Assembly (NCBI GenBank): GCA_938002085.1 | Contig: CALLAT010000123.1 | Coordinates: 1-32,736, forward strand | Length of the DNA stretch: 32,736 nucleotides | Direction of reading: 5' to 3' | Source of the DNA: an uncultured Pseudanabaenaceae cyanobacterium | GTDB lineage: Bacteria > Cyanobacteriota > Cyanobacteriia > PCC-9006 > JAAUQQ01 | Shown here: positions 32,636 through 32,736 of the stretch, one piece after another | How the letters are laid out: each line of letters opens with the position of its first letter | Numbering within the stretch: position 1 is the stretch's first letter | Program-made: the position numbers and the translations under genes | Notes under the pieces: model-generated | Databases searched by the model: none | The model's input: the letters and a program-made list of their open reading frames with translations, nothing else | What the model was told of the DNA's origin: nothing

Positions 32636-32736
32636 TCAAGCCTCCACAATCGCCTCTAAAGTTGCTACAACAGATCGCCCTAAAGCCTCAAAGTCGTACC
32701 CACCCTCTAGCCCAAACAAGATTTTTCGCGTGAGGC
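32636..32736 (-). CDS. Histone deacetylase / acetylpolyamine amidohydrolase family protein, 3' end only
   Basis: Only the last 33 codons lie in the window, and the frame is open to the right edge. They read LTRKILFGLEGGYDFEALG, then RSVVATLEAIVEA and TGA at 32638-32636. The LEGGYD...A...SV..TL pattern is the characteristic C-terminal end of bacterial HDAC-family (class II/acetoin utilization type) zinc hydrolases, which remove acyl groups from lysine, polyamines or related amides. It is upstream of the 170-aa unknown gene in one operon. Judged from a short tail, so family is likely but not certain. Confidence 0.65.
   Translation of the reverse strand, partial: LTRKILFGLEGGYDFEALGRSVVATLEAIVEA

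Noticed and set aside
1-32736. CRISPR array, prophage or transposase genes
   Set aside because: No regularly spaced direct repeats and no phage or transposase-like products were seen.

Overview
The window is chromosomal DNA from a cyanobacterium. The HIP1 octamer GCGATCGC recurs throughout. Several genes belong to families that are typical of cyanobacteria or confined largely to them: a cyAbrB regulator, a Crr7 (NDH-1 related) small protein, a PPIase / ABC / HlyD type I secretion cluster, a tandem-domain 6-carboxytetrahydropterin synthase and a Uma2 (DUF820) gene. Many genes lie on the minus strand or in short units separated by long AT-richer spacers and strong intrinsic terminators. No tRNA, rRNA, CRISPR array or transposase was seen.

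Region 1 (1-7276, all minus strand) is a nucleotide-sugar / glycan locus. In transcription order it holds a GT2 polyprenyl-phosphate-sugar synthase-like protein, a PLP aminotransferase (DegT family), a multi-pass GT-C type glycosyltransferase, a Gfo/Idh/MocA sugar dehydrogenase, a left-handed beta-helix acyltransferase and a FAD oxidoreductase cut by the left edge. Dehydrogenase, aminotransferase and acyltransferase together look like a WbpB-WbpE-WbpD type route to an N-acetylated amino sugar. The GT2 and GT-C pair looks like lipid-linked sugar production followed by transfer on the outer face of the membrane.

Region 2 (8222-14090, plus) is a type I secretion operon. It encodes a cytoplasmic parvulin PPIase, a 1013-aa ABC transporter with an N-terminal cNMP-fold domain and a C39-like domain (both lacking key residues), and an HlyD-type adaptor, and it ends in a strong terminator. 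About 1.7 kb without a convincing gene but with several perfect hairpins follows. Then come a cyAbrB regulator and a Hanks-type Ser/Thr kinase.

Region 3 (17914-25860) is mostly housekeeping: gamma-glutamyltransferase, a two-domain PTPS/QueD protein, shikimate kinase, Crr7, a small outer-membrane beta-barrel protein, an FMN azoreductase and a sodium:solute symporter. REP-like inverted repeats lie between them.

Region 4 (25940-32736) has a promoter-like and terminator-bounded non-coding transcript of about 190 nt that resembles 6S RNA in size and fold. It also holds a large exported protein of unknown function, a seven-TPR exported protein, an NmrA-like/atypical SDR protein, a Uma2 nuclease gene broken by an apparent one-base deletion, a WD40-like protein, a 170-aa unknown, and the 3' end of a histone-deacetylase-family gene at the right edge.
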